NCBI RefSeq assembly: GCF_001277175.1
Contig: NZ_CP012257.1
Span: forward strand, 2,914,001 to 2,978,000
Length of the DNA stretch: 64,000 bases
Source: Cronobacter universalis NCTC 9529
GTDB taxonomy: Bacteria; Pseudomonadota; Gammaproteobacteria; Enterobacterales; Enterobacteriaceae
Direction of reading: 5' to 3'
Positions 7,749-17,121 of the stretch are shown piece after piece; positions within the stretch are counted from its first letter, which is position 1, and the number at the start of each line of letters is the position of its first letter. The notes beneath the pieces were generated by a model. The model worked only from the letters and a program-made list of their open reading frames with translations, did no database searches and was not told the origin of the DNA. The translations under genes were made by a program, and so were the position numbers.

Positions 7749-10598
7749 TTAACCGCGCGCCTTGCGGACACGATCGGCGTACACCGCCAGCGTCTGCTTC
7801 AGCACATCCAGCGTCACGGGTTTAGAAAGACAGCTGTCCATCCCGGATTCCAGGCAGCGCTGTTTCTCTTCCGCCAGCGCGTTGGCGGTCACGCCCACCA
7901 CCGGCAGCGTCAGGCCCAGCTCGCGAATACGCTGCGTCAGACGGTAACCGTCCATATTCGGCATGTTGACGTCGCTTAAAACAATATCGATATGGTTTTT
8001 GCTAAGGACGTTGAGCGCGTCCACGCCATCATTGGCGGTACGGCACTGATAGCCCAGCGAACCAAGCTGATCGGCAAGCAGGCGGCGGTTAATCGGATGG
8101 TCATCGACCACCAGAATCATCATATCTTCGTTCTGCTCGGCGCTGGCGGAAGCGGCAGGCAGCACAGGCTGGCTGCCCGGCACGTCGACATTGATGCTGT
8201 AAATACGGCCCAGCAGGGTCAGAAGCTCGTGCGGCGCCGCGACGCTGTGCATCCAGACGCCAGGACTGCGCTCTACCGGCATCCCGATATGACGGCGGCA
8301 GAAGAAAATCACTCCCCTGCCCGGCCACGCGACGCAGTTTTCATCGTCGGTGATCAGAATATCGTCTTTATCCGGCGTCTCGCCGTGGTAATTCTGTACG
8401 CGAATATTGTTACGCGAGAGCAAACCCTGCAGATATTCGCACAGCGAGGCGTTGCGTACCGCCAGCCAGCAGCGTTTATGAGCGAGTCCGTCGACGTTTG
8501 CCTTCGGCGGCAGTTGCGCCTGCCAGAGCGGAATACGGATCGTAAACTGGCTGCCCATACCCGGCTCGGTATCGACTGAAATATCGCCGTCCATCATGTT
8601 GATGAGTTTTTCGCAAATCGCGAGCCCGAGCCCGGTGCCCTGGAAGTTGCGCTGCACGCCGGTACCGACCTGGAAGAAGGGATCGAACAGCCGCACCACT
8701 TCTTTCGCCGGGATCCCGACGCCGGTATCGCGTACGCGGAAACAGAGATAATCCCCCTGGGTGCCGACATGCAGAATAATGCAGCCGATATCGGTGAATT
8801 TAATGGCGTTGCTCAGCAGGTTGGAGATCACCTGTTGCAGGCGCATCGGATCGCCCAGGAGCGTCATCGGCACGTCAGGCTCGATAAAGCAGTACAGCCC
8901 GAGCTGTTTGCGCACCACCAGCGGCTGATAGTTGGCGGTGATATGGCTCATTACTTCGCGCGGCGAAAACTCGCGCGGCTCGATCTTCAACTGCTCGGAT
9001 TCAATTTTCGAGAAGTCGAGAATATCGCTGATGATTTTCAGCAGCAGGCTGGAGGAGTTGTGCATCGCCGTCACCAGGCGATCGACGCCTTTCGGCAGCT
9101 CCTGCGTCTGCAGCAGATCCAGGTTACCGATAATGCCGTACAGCGGCGTGCGCAGCTCATGGCTGACGGTCGCAAGGAACATCGATTTCGACTGGCTCGC
9201 CTGTTCGGCCGCCTGCGCCATCTCCTGCAGCGACTCTTCCATTTTGACGCGCGCCGAGACATCCACCAGCACGCAGATCGCCACGTTTTCATTGCGATAG
9301 CGCGAATGCACGAAGCTGATTTGCAGGTTGGTATTGTTGCTGGTGAGCACATCGACGAAATTCACCTGCTGGCCGCAGATAATTTGCGTCAGCCGCTGGC
9401 GGTCTTCATGCGTCAACATGTTCAGATAGTTATGCGCCAGCTCGTTGGAGATAATATTGGTCCCGTCCTGGGTGCGCAGAATACAGATCCCGACCGGCGC
9501 CGAGGCGACGATTTTACGGTTAAACTGCTCATGCTCTTCCAGACGCTGGGCGTCGTTTTCCGCCGGAATAAAGATGCGCCGCTCATACATGCGCGCCAGC
9601 GTAAACAGCACAATCCCCACCAGCACATTGAGCAGCACGGCGTTGAGGATAAGCATCCGGATGCGCTCCAGCACCAGATCGACCGGGACCGAATAGACAA
9701 TGCTTAGTGACGACGGCGGCAGACTCTTTTTCAGGATCAGCTGCTTAAAGCCGGACGTATAGCCGAACCATGCCCGCTCCTGCTCCCACTCGCCGTTCGG
9801 CTCAAGGCGCGTTTCAGTACCTGTCAGCGAAAACAGCGGGCGGTCGTTTTCATCGAGGATCGTCACGCCCATCGGCATACTGCCTGGCGTAAAGAAGTTT
9901 TCAATGCGGATGGTTTGCTCAATGCCCAGCAGCCCCTGGAGGCGGTTCGCCAGGTAGACCGGCGTCAGAGAATAGAAATAGCCGACGCCCGGACGCGGGC
10001 CCTGCGATACCCAGAACAGGCTGTTGCCGCGCTCATCCTGCGGCGCGTTGCGGTATTTGACGATGCGCTCATGCAGCGCCTGCAGGGTCTTGTCACGCTC
10101 AAGCGGGATCTCCCGCAGCCCGAAATCCGCCATGCAGAGGTTATCGGAACCTATCAGAAACACACGGTTTAAATCGTAGGCGGCGGAGAAGTTGTCGTGC
10201 CAGTAGCGCAAAAACCAGGAGAGCGACTGCAACGATCCGCGCCAGCTGGTGCCGAGCGTATTACAGTCGGAATCGGAAAACAGCGGCACAAACGACGGCG
10301 TGGTCAGCGAATCTTGTTGTCCGCGGCCGTTTTTCAGCAGCGCGTCGATATTCTCCAGCCGGTTTTCCGCGACATATTTCAGCTCTTTCATCACGTCAGA
10401 GGTGCGCTGAATATAGCGCTGCGCCTGATCGTAGCTCAGGTTAAATTCCTGACGAATTTCCGACTCTTTCACATGCAGCGCGCTTACGATGTAAAACACC
10501 GAAAACAGGGCGATAAGCAGCCAGAGCAGCAGCGCCAGCGCCCGGAAAAGATAGCGAGACACTTTAAGCGTCGAGCGGAAAGAGACGAAGTATTTCAA
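7749..10598 (-). CDS. rcsC: RcsC, hybrid sensor histidine kinase of the Rcs phosphorelay
   Basis: RcsC phosphorylates and, at rest, dephosphorylates the RcsD/RcsB relay in response to envelope and LPS damage. I choose a TTG start at 10598 (then KYFVSFRSTLKVSRY), which gives 949 residues, the E. coli length, and aligns with the E. coli N-terminus; an ATG at 10724 would add 42 residues that look unlike the family. Transmembrane helices lie near residues 19-40 and 313-335, around a periplasmic sensor domain. Next come a PAS-like segment, the H-box SHELRTPLYG (His near 479), ATP-binding DTGVGIP and GTGLGLA, an ABL domain and a C-terminal receiver with Asp876 (VLSDVNMP). Confidence 0.95.
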   Translation of the reverse strand: MKYFVSFRSTLKVSRYLFRALALLLWLLIALFSVFYIVSALHVKESEIRQEFNLSYDQAQRYIQRTSDVMKELKYVAENRLENIDALLKNGRGQQDSLTTPSFVPLFSDSDCNTLGTSWRGSLQSLSWFLRYWHDNFSAAYDLNRVFLIGSDNLCMADFGLREIPLERDKTLQALHERIVKYRNAPQDERGNSLFWVSQGPRPGVGYFYSLTPVYLANRLQGLLGIEQTIRIENFFTPGSMPMGVTILDENDRPLFSLTGTETRLEPNGEWEQERAWFGYTSGFKQLILKKSLPPSSLSIVYSVPVDLVLERIRMLILNAVLLNVLVGIVLFTLARMYERRIFIPAENDAQRLEEHEQFNRKIVASAPVGICILRTQDGTNIISNELAHNYLNMLTHEDRQRLTQIICGQQVNFVDVLTSNNTNLQISFVHSRYRNENVAICVLVDVSARVKMEESLQEMAQAAEQASQSKSMFLATVSHELRTPLYGIIGNLDLLQTQELPKGVDRLVTAMHNSSSLLLKIISDILDFSKIESEQLKIEPREFSPREVMSHITANYQPLVVRKQLGLYCFIEPDVPMTLLGDPMRLQQVISNLLSNAIKFTDIGCIILHVGTQGDYLCFRVRDTGVGIPAKEVVRLFDPFFQVGTGVQRNFQGTGLGLAICEKLINMMDGDISVDTEPGMGSQFTIRIPLWQAQLPPKANVDGLAHKRCWLAVRNASLCEYLQGLLSRNNIRVQNYHGETPDKDDILITDDENCVAWPGRGVIFFCRRHIGMPVERSPGVWMHSVAAPHELLTLLGRIYSINVDVPGSQPVLPAASASAEQNEDMMILVVDDHPINRRLLADQLGSLGYQCRTANDGVDALNVLSKNHIDIVLSDVNMPNMDGYRLTQRIRELGLTLPVVGVTANALAEEKQRCLESGMDSCLSKPVTLDVLKQTLAVYADRVRKARG

Positions 10599-10721
10599 AG
10601 GGGCACCAGCTAGCCGTGAGGTAAGAAAAAGGAATGCCGTTAAGGTAGCCGCAAAACCCTTGTGCCGCAACGGCAACGCGATTATCCGGCGATATTCAGA
10701 GCAGCCTGGCGCACCGGGCGC

Positions 10722-10757
10722 CAAAAAAAGAAAGGGCCGGTTAAACCGGCCCTTTCG
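10722..10757 (-). terminator. Rho-independent terminator of gyrA
   Basis: On the minus strand AAAGGGCCGG/CCGGCCCTTT form a 10-bp stem with a 5-base loop, followed by a C and seven T. It sits 37 bp beyond the gyrA stop. Confidence 0.93.
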
Positions 10758-10793
10758 TATGGCAAAACGCGAAGTGGGTAAGCCGCGCGACGA

Positions 10794-13430
10794 TTACTCG
10801 TCCGCGTCGTCCGCCGCCTCGTCGTCGGCGTCGGTTTCCGGCGCGATTTCATCGTCGCCTTCCGCCACGCTGCCGTCGATGGAGTCGAGCTCTTCGTCAT
10901 CCACCGGCTCGGCGACGCGCTGCAGACCCACCACGTTTTCATCTTCCGCGGTGCGGATGAGAATAACGCCCTGGGTATTACGGCCCACCACGCTGATTTC
11001 CGACACGCGCGTACGCACAAGCGTACCGGCGTCGGTGATCATCATGATCTGGTCTGCGTCATCGACCTGCACCGCGCCGACCACCGGCCCGTTGCGATCG
11101 GTCACCTTGATGGAGATAACCCCTTTCGTCGCGCGCGACTTGGTCGGGTACTCTTCCACCGCGGTACGCTTGCCGTAACCGTTCTGGGTGGCGGTCAGGA
11201 TAGCGCCTTCGCCGCGCGGCACGATAAGCGACACAACGCTGTCGCCCTCGCCGAGGCGAATACCGCGCACGCCCGTGGCGGTACGGCCCATCGGACGCAC
11301 CGCGTCTTCTTTAAAGCGCACCACTTTGCCCTGCGCGGAGAACAGCATGACTTCGTCTTTCCCTGCGGTCAGGTCGACGCCGATCAGCTCATCGCCTTCG
11401 TTCAGGTTCACCGCGATAATACCGGCGGTACGCGGACGGCTGAACTCGGTCAGCGCCGTTTTCTTCACGGTGCCGCTCGCGGTCGCCATAAAGACGTTAA
11501 CGCCTTCTTCATACTCGCGTACCGGCAGAATCGCGGTGATACGCTCGTTCGCTTCCAGCGGCAGCAGGTTGACGATAGGACGTCCGCGGGCGCCGCGGCT
11601 CGCTTCCGGCAACTGGTAGACTTTCATCCAGTAGAGACGACCACGGCTGGAGAAGCAGAGGATCGTATCGTGGGTGTTGGCCACCAGCAGGCGGTCGATA
11701 AAGTCTTCTTCTTTGATACGCGCGGCGGATTTGCCTTTACCGCCGCGGCGCTGCGCTTCGTAATCCGTCAGCGGCTGATATTTCACATAGCCCTGGTGAG
11801 ACAGGGTGACCACCACATCTTCCTGGTTGATCAGATCTTCGATGTTGATATCAGCGGTGTTGGCGGTGATTTCAGTGCGGCGCTCGTCGCCGAACTGATC
11901 GCGGATAAGCTCCAGCTCTTCGCGGATCACTTCCATCAGGCGGTCGGCGCTGCCGAGGATATGCAGCAGCTCTGCGATTTGCTCCAGCAGCTCTTTGTAC
12001 TCGTCGAGCAGTTTTTCATGCTCAAGGCCGGTGAGCTTTTGCAGACGCAGATCGAGGATCGCCTGCGCTTGTTGCTCGGTCAGCCAGTATTTGCCATCGC
12101 GAATACCGAACTCCGGCTCCAGCCACTCCGGACGCGCGGCGTCGTCGCCGGCGCGCTCCAGCATCGCGGAAACGGTGCCAAGCTCCCACGCCTGGGCGAT
12201 AAGGCCCGCTTTCGCTTCGGACGGGTTCGGCGCGCGGCGAATCAGCTCGATAATCGGATCGATGTTGGCCAGCGCAATCGCCAGACCTTCTAAGATATGC
12301 GCGCGCTCGCGGGCTTTGCGCAGTTCAAAGATGGTACGGCGGGTCACCACTTCACGACGGTGGCGCACAAACGCCGCCAGAATCTCTTTCAGCGTCATGA
12401 TCTTCGGCTGGCCGTGGTGCAGCGCGACCATGTTGATACCGAAAGACACCTGCAGCTGCGTCTGGGAATAGAGGTTATTGAGCACCACTTCGCCCACGGC
12501 GTCGCGTTTGATCTCAATAACAATGCGCATACCGTCTTTATCAGACTCGTCACGCAGCGCGCTGATGCCTTCGACGCGTTTGTCTTTTACCAGCTCGGCG
12601 ATTTTCTCGATCAGGCGCGCTTTGTTCACCTGATAAGGAATTTCGTGCACGATAATGGTTTCGCGGCCGTTTTTCGGATCCACTTCTACTTCCGCGCGCG
12701 CGCGAATGTAGATTTTGCCGCGCCCGGTGCGATACGCCTCTTCAATGCCGCGACGGCCATTGATGATGGCGGCAGTCGGGAAATCCGGGCCGGGGATGTG
12801 CTCCATCAGCCCTTCAATGCTGATATCTTCATCATCAATATAGGCGAGGCAGCCGTTGATCACTTCCGTCAGGTTATGCGGCGGAATGTTGGTCGCCATC
12901 CCGACCGCGATACCGGAAGCCCCGTTTACCAGCAGGTTGGGGATTTTGGTCGGCATGACGTCCGGGATTTTTTCCGTGCCGTCATAGTTATCGACAAAAT
13001 CAACGGTTTCTTTGTCGAGGTCGGCCATCAGTTCATGGGCGATCTTCGCCAGACGGATTTCCGTATAACGCATCGCCGCGGCGGAGTCGCCGTCGATAGA
13101 ACCGAAGTTGCCCTGACCATCCACCAGCGTATAGCGCAGCGAGAACGGCTGAGCCATACGTACAATGGTATCGTAGACGGCGGAGTCACCGTGGGGATGG
13201 TATTTACCGATTACGTCACCAACGACACGGGCGGATTTTTTGTAGGCTTTATTCCAGTCATTGCCCAACACGTTCATGGCGTAAAGTACGCGACGGTGTA
13301 CCGGCTTGAGGCCATCTCGGACATCCGGAAGCGCGCGGCCGACAATAACCGACATCGCGTAATCCAGATAGGAGTTCTTTAACTCTTCCTCAATGTTGAC
13401 CGGTGTAATTTCTCTGGCAAGGTCGCTCAT
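10794..13430 (-). CDS. gyrA: GyrA, DNA gyrase subunit A
   Basis: GyrA is the breakage-reunion subunit of DNA gyrase (A2B2), which introduces negative supercoils using ATP. It has 878 residues. The catalytic Tyr122 is seen in [12 protein letters not shown]. The quinolone-resistance region [13 protein letters not shown] has Ser83 and Asp87, the susceptible residues. The GyrA box QRRGGKG is present in the C-terminal wrapping domain, and the tail is very acidic ([10 protein letters not shown]). It faces away from ubiG, as in E. coli, with its own promoter and terminator. Confidence 0.98.
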   Translation of the reverse strand: MSDLAREITPVNIEEELKNSYLDYAMSVIVGRALPDVRDGLKPVHRRVLYAMNVLGNDWNKAYKKSARVVGDVIGKYHPHGDSAVYDTIVRMAQPFSLRYTLVDGQGNFGSIDGDSAAAMRYTEIRLAKIAHELMADLDKETVDFVDNYDGTEKIPDVMPTKIPNLLVNGASGIAVGMATNIPPHNLTEVINGCLAYIDDEDISIEGLMEHIPGPDFPTAAIINGRRGIEEAYRTGRGKIYIRARAEVEVDPKNGRETIIVHEIPYQVNKARLIEKIAELVKDKRVEGISALRDESDKDGMRIVIEIKRDAVGEVVLNNLYSQTQLQVSFGINMVALHHGQPKIMTLKEILAAFVRHRREVVTRRTIFELRKARERAHILEGLAIALANIDPIIELIRRAPNPSEAKAGLIAQAWELGTVSAMLERAGDDAARPEWLEPEFGIRDGKYWLTEQQAQAILDLRLQKLTGLEHEKLLDEYKELLEQIAELLHILGSADRLMEVIREELELIRDQFGDERRTEITANTADINIEDLINQEDVVVTLSHQGYVKYQPLTDYEAQRRGGKGKSAARIKEEDFIDRLLVANTHDTILCFSSRGRLYWMKVYQLPEASRGARGRPIVNLLPLEANERITAILPVREYEEGVNVFMATASGTVKKTALTEFSRPRTAGIIAVNLNEGDELIGVDLTAGKDEVMLFSAQGKVVRFKEDAVRPMGRTATGVRGIRLGEGDSVVSLIVPRGEGAILTATQNGYGKRTAVEEYPTKSRATKGVISIKVTDRNGPVVGAVQVDDADQIMMITDAGTLVRTRVSEISVVGRNTQGVILIRTAEDENVVGLQRVAEPVDDEELDSIDGSVAEGDDEIAPETDADDEAADDADE

Positions 13431-13474
13431 CTGACCGTTATCCCTCTACTGTGTCCCGGATTCAAAGGTCGCAA

Positions 13475-13480
13475 ATTATA
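13475..13480 (-). promoter_or_regulatory. gyrA -10 element
   Basis: A perfect TATAAT on the minus strand lies about 45 bp before the gyrA ATG. The -35 region at 17 bp spacing is poor (TACCGA). E. coli gyrA is stimulated by DNA relaxation through its -10 region. Confidence 0.55.
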
Positions 13481-13547
13481 ACACAGCCGCGGCCTGTTCG
13501 GTAAACCGAATAGCCCCGTCAGGCCGCTTTATTCCCCACTAACGCCT

Positions 13548-13554
13548 GTTATAC
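13548..13554 (+). promoter_or_regulatory. ubiG -10 element
   Basis: TTATACT lies 36 bp before the ubiG start. A strong Shine-Dalgarno AAAGGAG follows at about 13572-13578. Confidence 0.5.
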
Positions 13555-13589
13555 TCGACGCTCTTGCGAAGAAAGGAGTAGAGGCGTCC

Positions 13590-14321
13590 ATGAATGCTGA
13601 AAAACCGCCCGTTGCGCACAACGTAGACTTAGAAGAAATCGCCAAATTTGAAGCTGTCGCTTCGCGCTGGTGGGACACTGAAGGGGAATTTAAACCGCTG
13701 CATCGCATTAACCCGCTGCGTCTGGGCTATATCGCCGAGCGCGCCGGCGGTCTGTTCGGGAAAAAGGTGCTGGATGTCGGCTGCGGCGGCGGCATTCTCT
13801 CAGAGAGCATGGCCCGCGAAGGCGCGAACGTCACGGGGCTCGATATGGGCGCCGAGCCGCTGGCGGTGGCGCGTCTGCACGCGCTGGAAAGCGGCGTCGA
13901 GCTTAACTATGTTCAGCAGACGGTCGAAGAACACGCCGCGCAGAATGCCGGCGCCTATGATGTGGTGACCTGCATGGAGATGCTCGAACACGTACCGGAC
14001 CCGCGCTCGGTAGTACAGGCCTGCGCACAACTCGTGAAGCCGGGCGGCCACGTCTTTTTCTCCACGCTAAACCGCAACGCCAAATCCTGGCTGATGGCGG
14101 TGGTGGGCGCGGAATATGTGCTGCGCATGGTGCCGAAAGGCACGCACGACGCCAAAAAGTTCATCCGCCCTTCCGAACTGCTGGGCTGGGTGGACGAAAC
14201 GCCGCTGGAAGAACGTCATATCATCGGTCTGCATTACAACCCGCTGACCAACCGCTTTAAACTCGCGCCGGGTGTCGATGTTAACTATATGTTGCATACA
14301 CAGGCTAAAAAACCGGCCTGA
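13590..14321 (+). CDS. ubiG: UbiG, ubiquinone biosynthesis O-methyltransferase
   Basis: UbiG performs both SAM-dependent O-methylations of ubiquinone synthesis, the first after C5 hydroxylation and the last on demethylubiquinol. It has 243 residues. The SAM-binding motif [10 protein letters not shown] lies at residues 60-68, with the acidic ribose contact in TGLDMG; the post-motif segment [10 protein letters not shown] is typical of this class. The start at 13590 has a good ribosome site (AAAGGAG). It is monocistronic, divergent from gyrA and followed by its own terminator. Confidence 0.97.
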   Translation: MNAEKPPVAHNVDLEEIAKFEAVASRWWDTEGEFKPLHRINPLRLGYIAERAGGLFGKKVLDVGCGGGILSESMAREGANVTGLDMGAEPLAVARLHALESGVELNYVQQTVEEHAAQNAGAYDVVTCMEMLEHVPDPRSVVQACAQLVKPGGHVFFSTLNRNAKSWLMAVVGAEYVLRMVPKGTHDAKKFIRPSELLGWVDETPLEERHIIGLHYNPLTNRFKLAPGVDVNYMLHTQAKKPA

Positions 14322-14341
14322 TAGAAGCTTTTCGTATTAAA

Positions 14342-14373
14342 AATTGCGCAACGTTCTGTTGCGCGATTTCTTT
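14342..14373 (+). terminator. Probable ubiG terminator
   Basis: A 7-bp stem GCGCAAC/GTTGCGC with a 5-base loop (14346-14364) is followed by GATTTCTTTC, 24 bp after the ubiG stop. Confidence 0.75.
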
Positions 14374-14537
14374 CCTGACCAGGAAATCAGCGTTCGATCA
14401 AAAATTCATTTTTTTTCCTGCCGCCTTGACAAGGCCTCAAGCCCTTATGACATGAGGACTTACTTAATTTCGAGATTTTGCAACCGCAAATTAACACCGA
14501 AATCAAGGCTTGTTCTCAAAAGAATCCGGACTAGAAT

Positions 14538-14616
14538 ACTCACCATATAGCGTTTCACTAATCTCAAACCCCCTATATATAGTATTTATCCACAGAGTTA
14601 GTCACCTGTGGATAAG
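14538..14616 (+). promoter_or_regulatory. nrdA control region: tandem NrdR-like boxes and two DnaA boxes
   Basis: Two NrdR-like boxes centred on CATATAG (14544-14550) and TATATAG (14576-14582) are exactly 32 bp apart, three helical turns, as expected for co-operative NrdR binding. Two perfect DnaA boxes follow in inverted orientation, TTATCCACA at 14586-14594 and TGTGGATAA at 14607-14615. E. coli nrdAB has the same classes of site, linking dNTP supply to replication and the nucleotide pool. The rest of the 340-bp gap before nrdA (14374-14537) shows nothing I can name. Confidence 0.8.
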
Positions 14617-14662
14617 CGGGGGATATTTCTATTTTCACGGATTTCACGGACAGGTATTACCC

Positions 14663-16948
14663 ATGAATCAGAGTCTGCTGGTAACAAAACGAGATGGCAG
14701 CCAGGAACGCATTAACCTGGATAAAATTCATCGTGTTCTGGACTGGGCTGCGGAAGGTCTCCATAACGTCTCCATCTCCCAGGTAGAGCTGCGTTCTCAC
14801 ATTCAGTTCTACGACGGCATCAAAACCTCCGATATTCATGAGACCATCATCAAAGCGGCGGCGGATCTGATCTCCCGCGACGCGCCGGACTACCAGTACC
14901 TGGCCGCGCGCCTGGCGATTTTCCACCTGCGCAAAAAAGCCTACGGTCAGTTCGAGCCGCCGAAACTGTACGACCACGTCGTGAAGATGGTGGAGCTGGG
15001 CAAATATGACCACCACCTGCTGCAGGATTACAGCGAAGAAGAGTTTGCGCAGATGGACGGTTTTATCGACCACTGGCGCGATATGAACTTCTCCTACGCC
15101 GCCGTGAAGCAGCTCGAAGGGAAATACCTGGTCCAGAACCGCGTTACCGGCGAGATCTACGAAAGCGCGCAGTTCCTCTACATCCTGGTCGCGGCGTGCC
15201 TGTTCTCCAACTACCCGCGCGAAACCCGTCTGGATTACGTGAAGCGTTTCTACGATGCGGTTTCCACCTTTAAAATTTCGCTGCCGACGCCGATTATGTC
15301 CGGCGTGCGCACCCCGACCCGTCAGTTCAGCTCCTGCGTACTGATCGAGTGCGGCGACAGCCTGGATTCCATCAACGCCACCTCCAGCGCCATCGTGAAA
15401 TATGTTTCCCAGCGCGCCGGTATCGGCATCAACGCGGGCCGCATCCGCGCGCTTGGCAGCCCGATCCGCGGCGGCGAAGCGTTCCACACCGGCTGCATTC
15501 CGTTCTACAAGCATTTCCAGACCGCGGTGAAATCCTGCTCTCAGGGCGGCGTTCGCGGCGGCGCGGCCACCCTCTTCTACCCGATGTGGCATCTGGAAGT
15601 GGAAAGCCTGCTGGTGCTGAAAAACAACCGCGGCACCGAAGCGAACCGCGTGCGTCACATGGACTACGGCGTACAGATCAACAAGCTCATGTACCAGCGC
15701 CTGCTGAAAGGCGAAGACATCACGCTGTTCAGCCCGTCCGACGTACCGGGCCTGTATGACGCGTTCTTCGCCGACCAGGACGAGTTCGAGCGTCTCTACA
15801 CCAAATATGAGCAGGACGAGAACATCCGCAAACAGCGCATTAAAGCGTCTGAGCTATTCTCCCTGATGATGCAGGAACGCGCCTCTACCGGCCGTATCTA
15901 CATCCAGAACGTGGATCACTGCAACACCCACAGCCCGTTCGATCCGGTTGTCGCGCCGGTGCGCCAGTCTAACCTGTGCCTGGAAATCGCGCTGCCGACC
16001 AAACCGCTGGACGATGTGAATGACGACAACGGCGAAATCGCGCTCTGCACCCTGTCTGCTTTCAACCTGGGCGCTATCGACAGCCTGGATGAGCTGGAAG
16101 AGCTCTCCACCCTCGCCGTTCGCGCGCTGGACGCCCTGCTGGACTACCAGGATTATCCGATCCCGGCGGCGAAGCGTGGCGCGATGGGTCGTCGTACCCT
16201 CGGTATCGGCGTGATTAACTTCGCCTACTATCTCGCGAAGCACGGCGTGCGCTACTCCGACGGCAGCGCCAACAACCTGACGCACAAAACGTTCGAAGCG
16301 ATTCAGTACTACCTGCTGAAAGCCTCTAACGAGCTGGCGAAAGAACAAGGCGCGTGCCCGTGGTTCAATGAAACCACCTACAGCAAAGGCATTCTGCCGA
16401 TCGACACCTACAAGAAAGACCTGGATGCGATCGCCAGCGAGCCGCTGCATTACGACTGGGAAAGCCTGCGCGAATCCATCAAGACGCACGGCCTGCGTAA
16501 CTCCACGCTGTCCGCGCTGATGCCGTCCGAGACCTCTTCGCAGATCTCCAACGCCACCAACGGCATTGAGCCGCCGCGCGGCCACATCAGCATCAAAGCG
16601 TCGAAAGACGGTATTCTGCGTCAGGTCGTGCCGGACTACGAGCAGCTGAAAGATAAATACGAGCTGCTGTGGGAAATGCCGGGCAACGACGGCTATCTGC
16701 AGCTGGTGGGCATCATGCAGAAATTTATCGACCAGTCGATTTCTGCCAACACCAACTACGATCCGACGCGCTTTACGTCAGGCAAAGTGCCGATGCAGCA
16801 GCTCCTGAAAGATCTGCTCACCGCCTATAAGCTCGGTGTGAAGACGCTGTACTATCAGAACACCCGCGACGGCGCGGAAGATGCCCAGGACGACCTGGCG
16901 CCATCCATTCAGGATGACGGCTGCGAAAGCGGCGCATGTAAAATCTAA
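14663..16948 (+). CDS. nrdA: NrdA, class Ia ribonucleoside-diphosphate reductase alpha subunit
   Basis: NrdA reduces ribonucleoside diphosphates to deoxyribonucleotides, using a radical supplied by NrdB. Starting at the ATG at 14663 gives 761 residues, the E. coli length; a longer frame from 14510 would read through the DnaA boxes and is rejected. An N-terminal ATP cone occupies about residues 5-95. Active-site residues are visible in SSCVLIEC (Cys225), NLCLEI (Cys439, Glu441) and CTLSAFN (Cys462). The C-terminal redox pair is Cys754/Cys759 in DGCESGACKI. It is the first gene of nrdA-nrdB-yfaE. Confidence 0.98.
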   Translation: MNQSLLVTKRDGSQERINLDKIHRVLDWAAEGLHNVSISQVELRSHIQFYDGIKTSDIHETIIKAAADLISRDAPDYQYLAARLAIFHLRKKAYGQFEPPKLYDHVVKMVELGKYDHHLLQDYSEEEFAQMDGFIDHWRDMNFSYAAVKQLEGKYLVQNRVTGEIYESAQFLYILVAACLFSNYPRETRLDYVKRFYDAVSTFKISLPTPIMSGVRTPTRQFSSCVLIECGDSLDSINATSSAIVKYVSQRAGIGINAGRIRALGSPIRGGEAFHTGCIPFYKHFQTAVKSCSQGGVRGGAATLFYPMWHLEVESLLVLKNNRGTEANRVRHMDYGVQINKLMYQRLLKGEDITLFSPSDVPGLYDAFFADQDEFERLYTKYEQDENIRKQRIKASELFSLMMQERASTGRIYIQNVDHCNTHSPFDPVVAPVRQSNLCLEIALPTKPLDDVNDDNGEIALCTLSAFNLGAIDSLDELEELSTLAVRALDALLDYQDYPIPAAKRGAMGRRTLGIGVINFAYYLAKHGVRYSDGSANNLTHKTFEAIQYYLLKASNELAKEQGACPWFNETTYSKGILPIDTYKKDLDAIASEPLHYDWESLRESIKTHGLRNSTLSALMPSETSSQISNATNGIEPPRGHISIKASKDGILRQVVPDYEQLKDKYELLWEMPGNDGYLQLVGIMQKFIDQSISANTNYDPTRFTSGKVPMQQLLKDLLTAYKLGVKTLYYQNTRDGAEDAQDDLAPSIQDDGCESGACKI

Positions 16949-16984
16949 AACGCAGGGCGGGGAAACCCGCCCTCTTGTTGTTAA

Positions 16985-17085
16985 GGCCGTAGGGTGGGTA
17001 AGCGAAGCGCACCCACCATTTACAGCCGAACCGTTAACAGCCGAACCGTTGGCCGTAGGGTGGGTAAGCGAAGCGCACCCACCAT
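16985..17085 (+). repeat. Two direct GTAG-type REP elements between nrdA and nrdB
   Basis: A 35-bp unit (GGCCGTAGGGTGGGTAAGCG... to ...ACCCACCAT) occurs perfectly twice, at 16985-17019 and 17051-17085, 66 bp apart in the same orientation. Each carries a GTAG foot followed by a hairpin, GGTGGGT/ACCCACC with an inner GCG/CGC. This matches REP sequences mobilised by REP-associated tyrosine transposases. A 15-bp tandem ACAGCCGAACCGTT(A/G) lies between them. Confidence 0.85.
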
Positions 17086-17121
17086 CAACAGCCGATATTG
17101 TTTGCAGACAGGATTTACGTC

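Noticed and set aside
12297..13382. A 361-codon frame opposite gyrA
   Set aside because: Antisense to a certain essential gene with no motif.
14510..14662. Longer NrdA start at 14510
   Set aside because: It would translate through the NrdR and DnaA boxes; the ATG at 14663 matches the family start.
16985..17085. Possible CRISPR-like repeat pair
   Set aside because: Only two copies, hairpin-forming with a GTAG foot and no variable spacers, so a REP pair.
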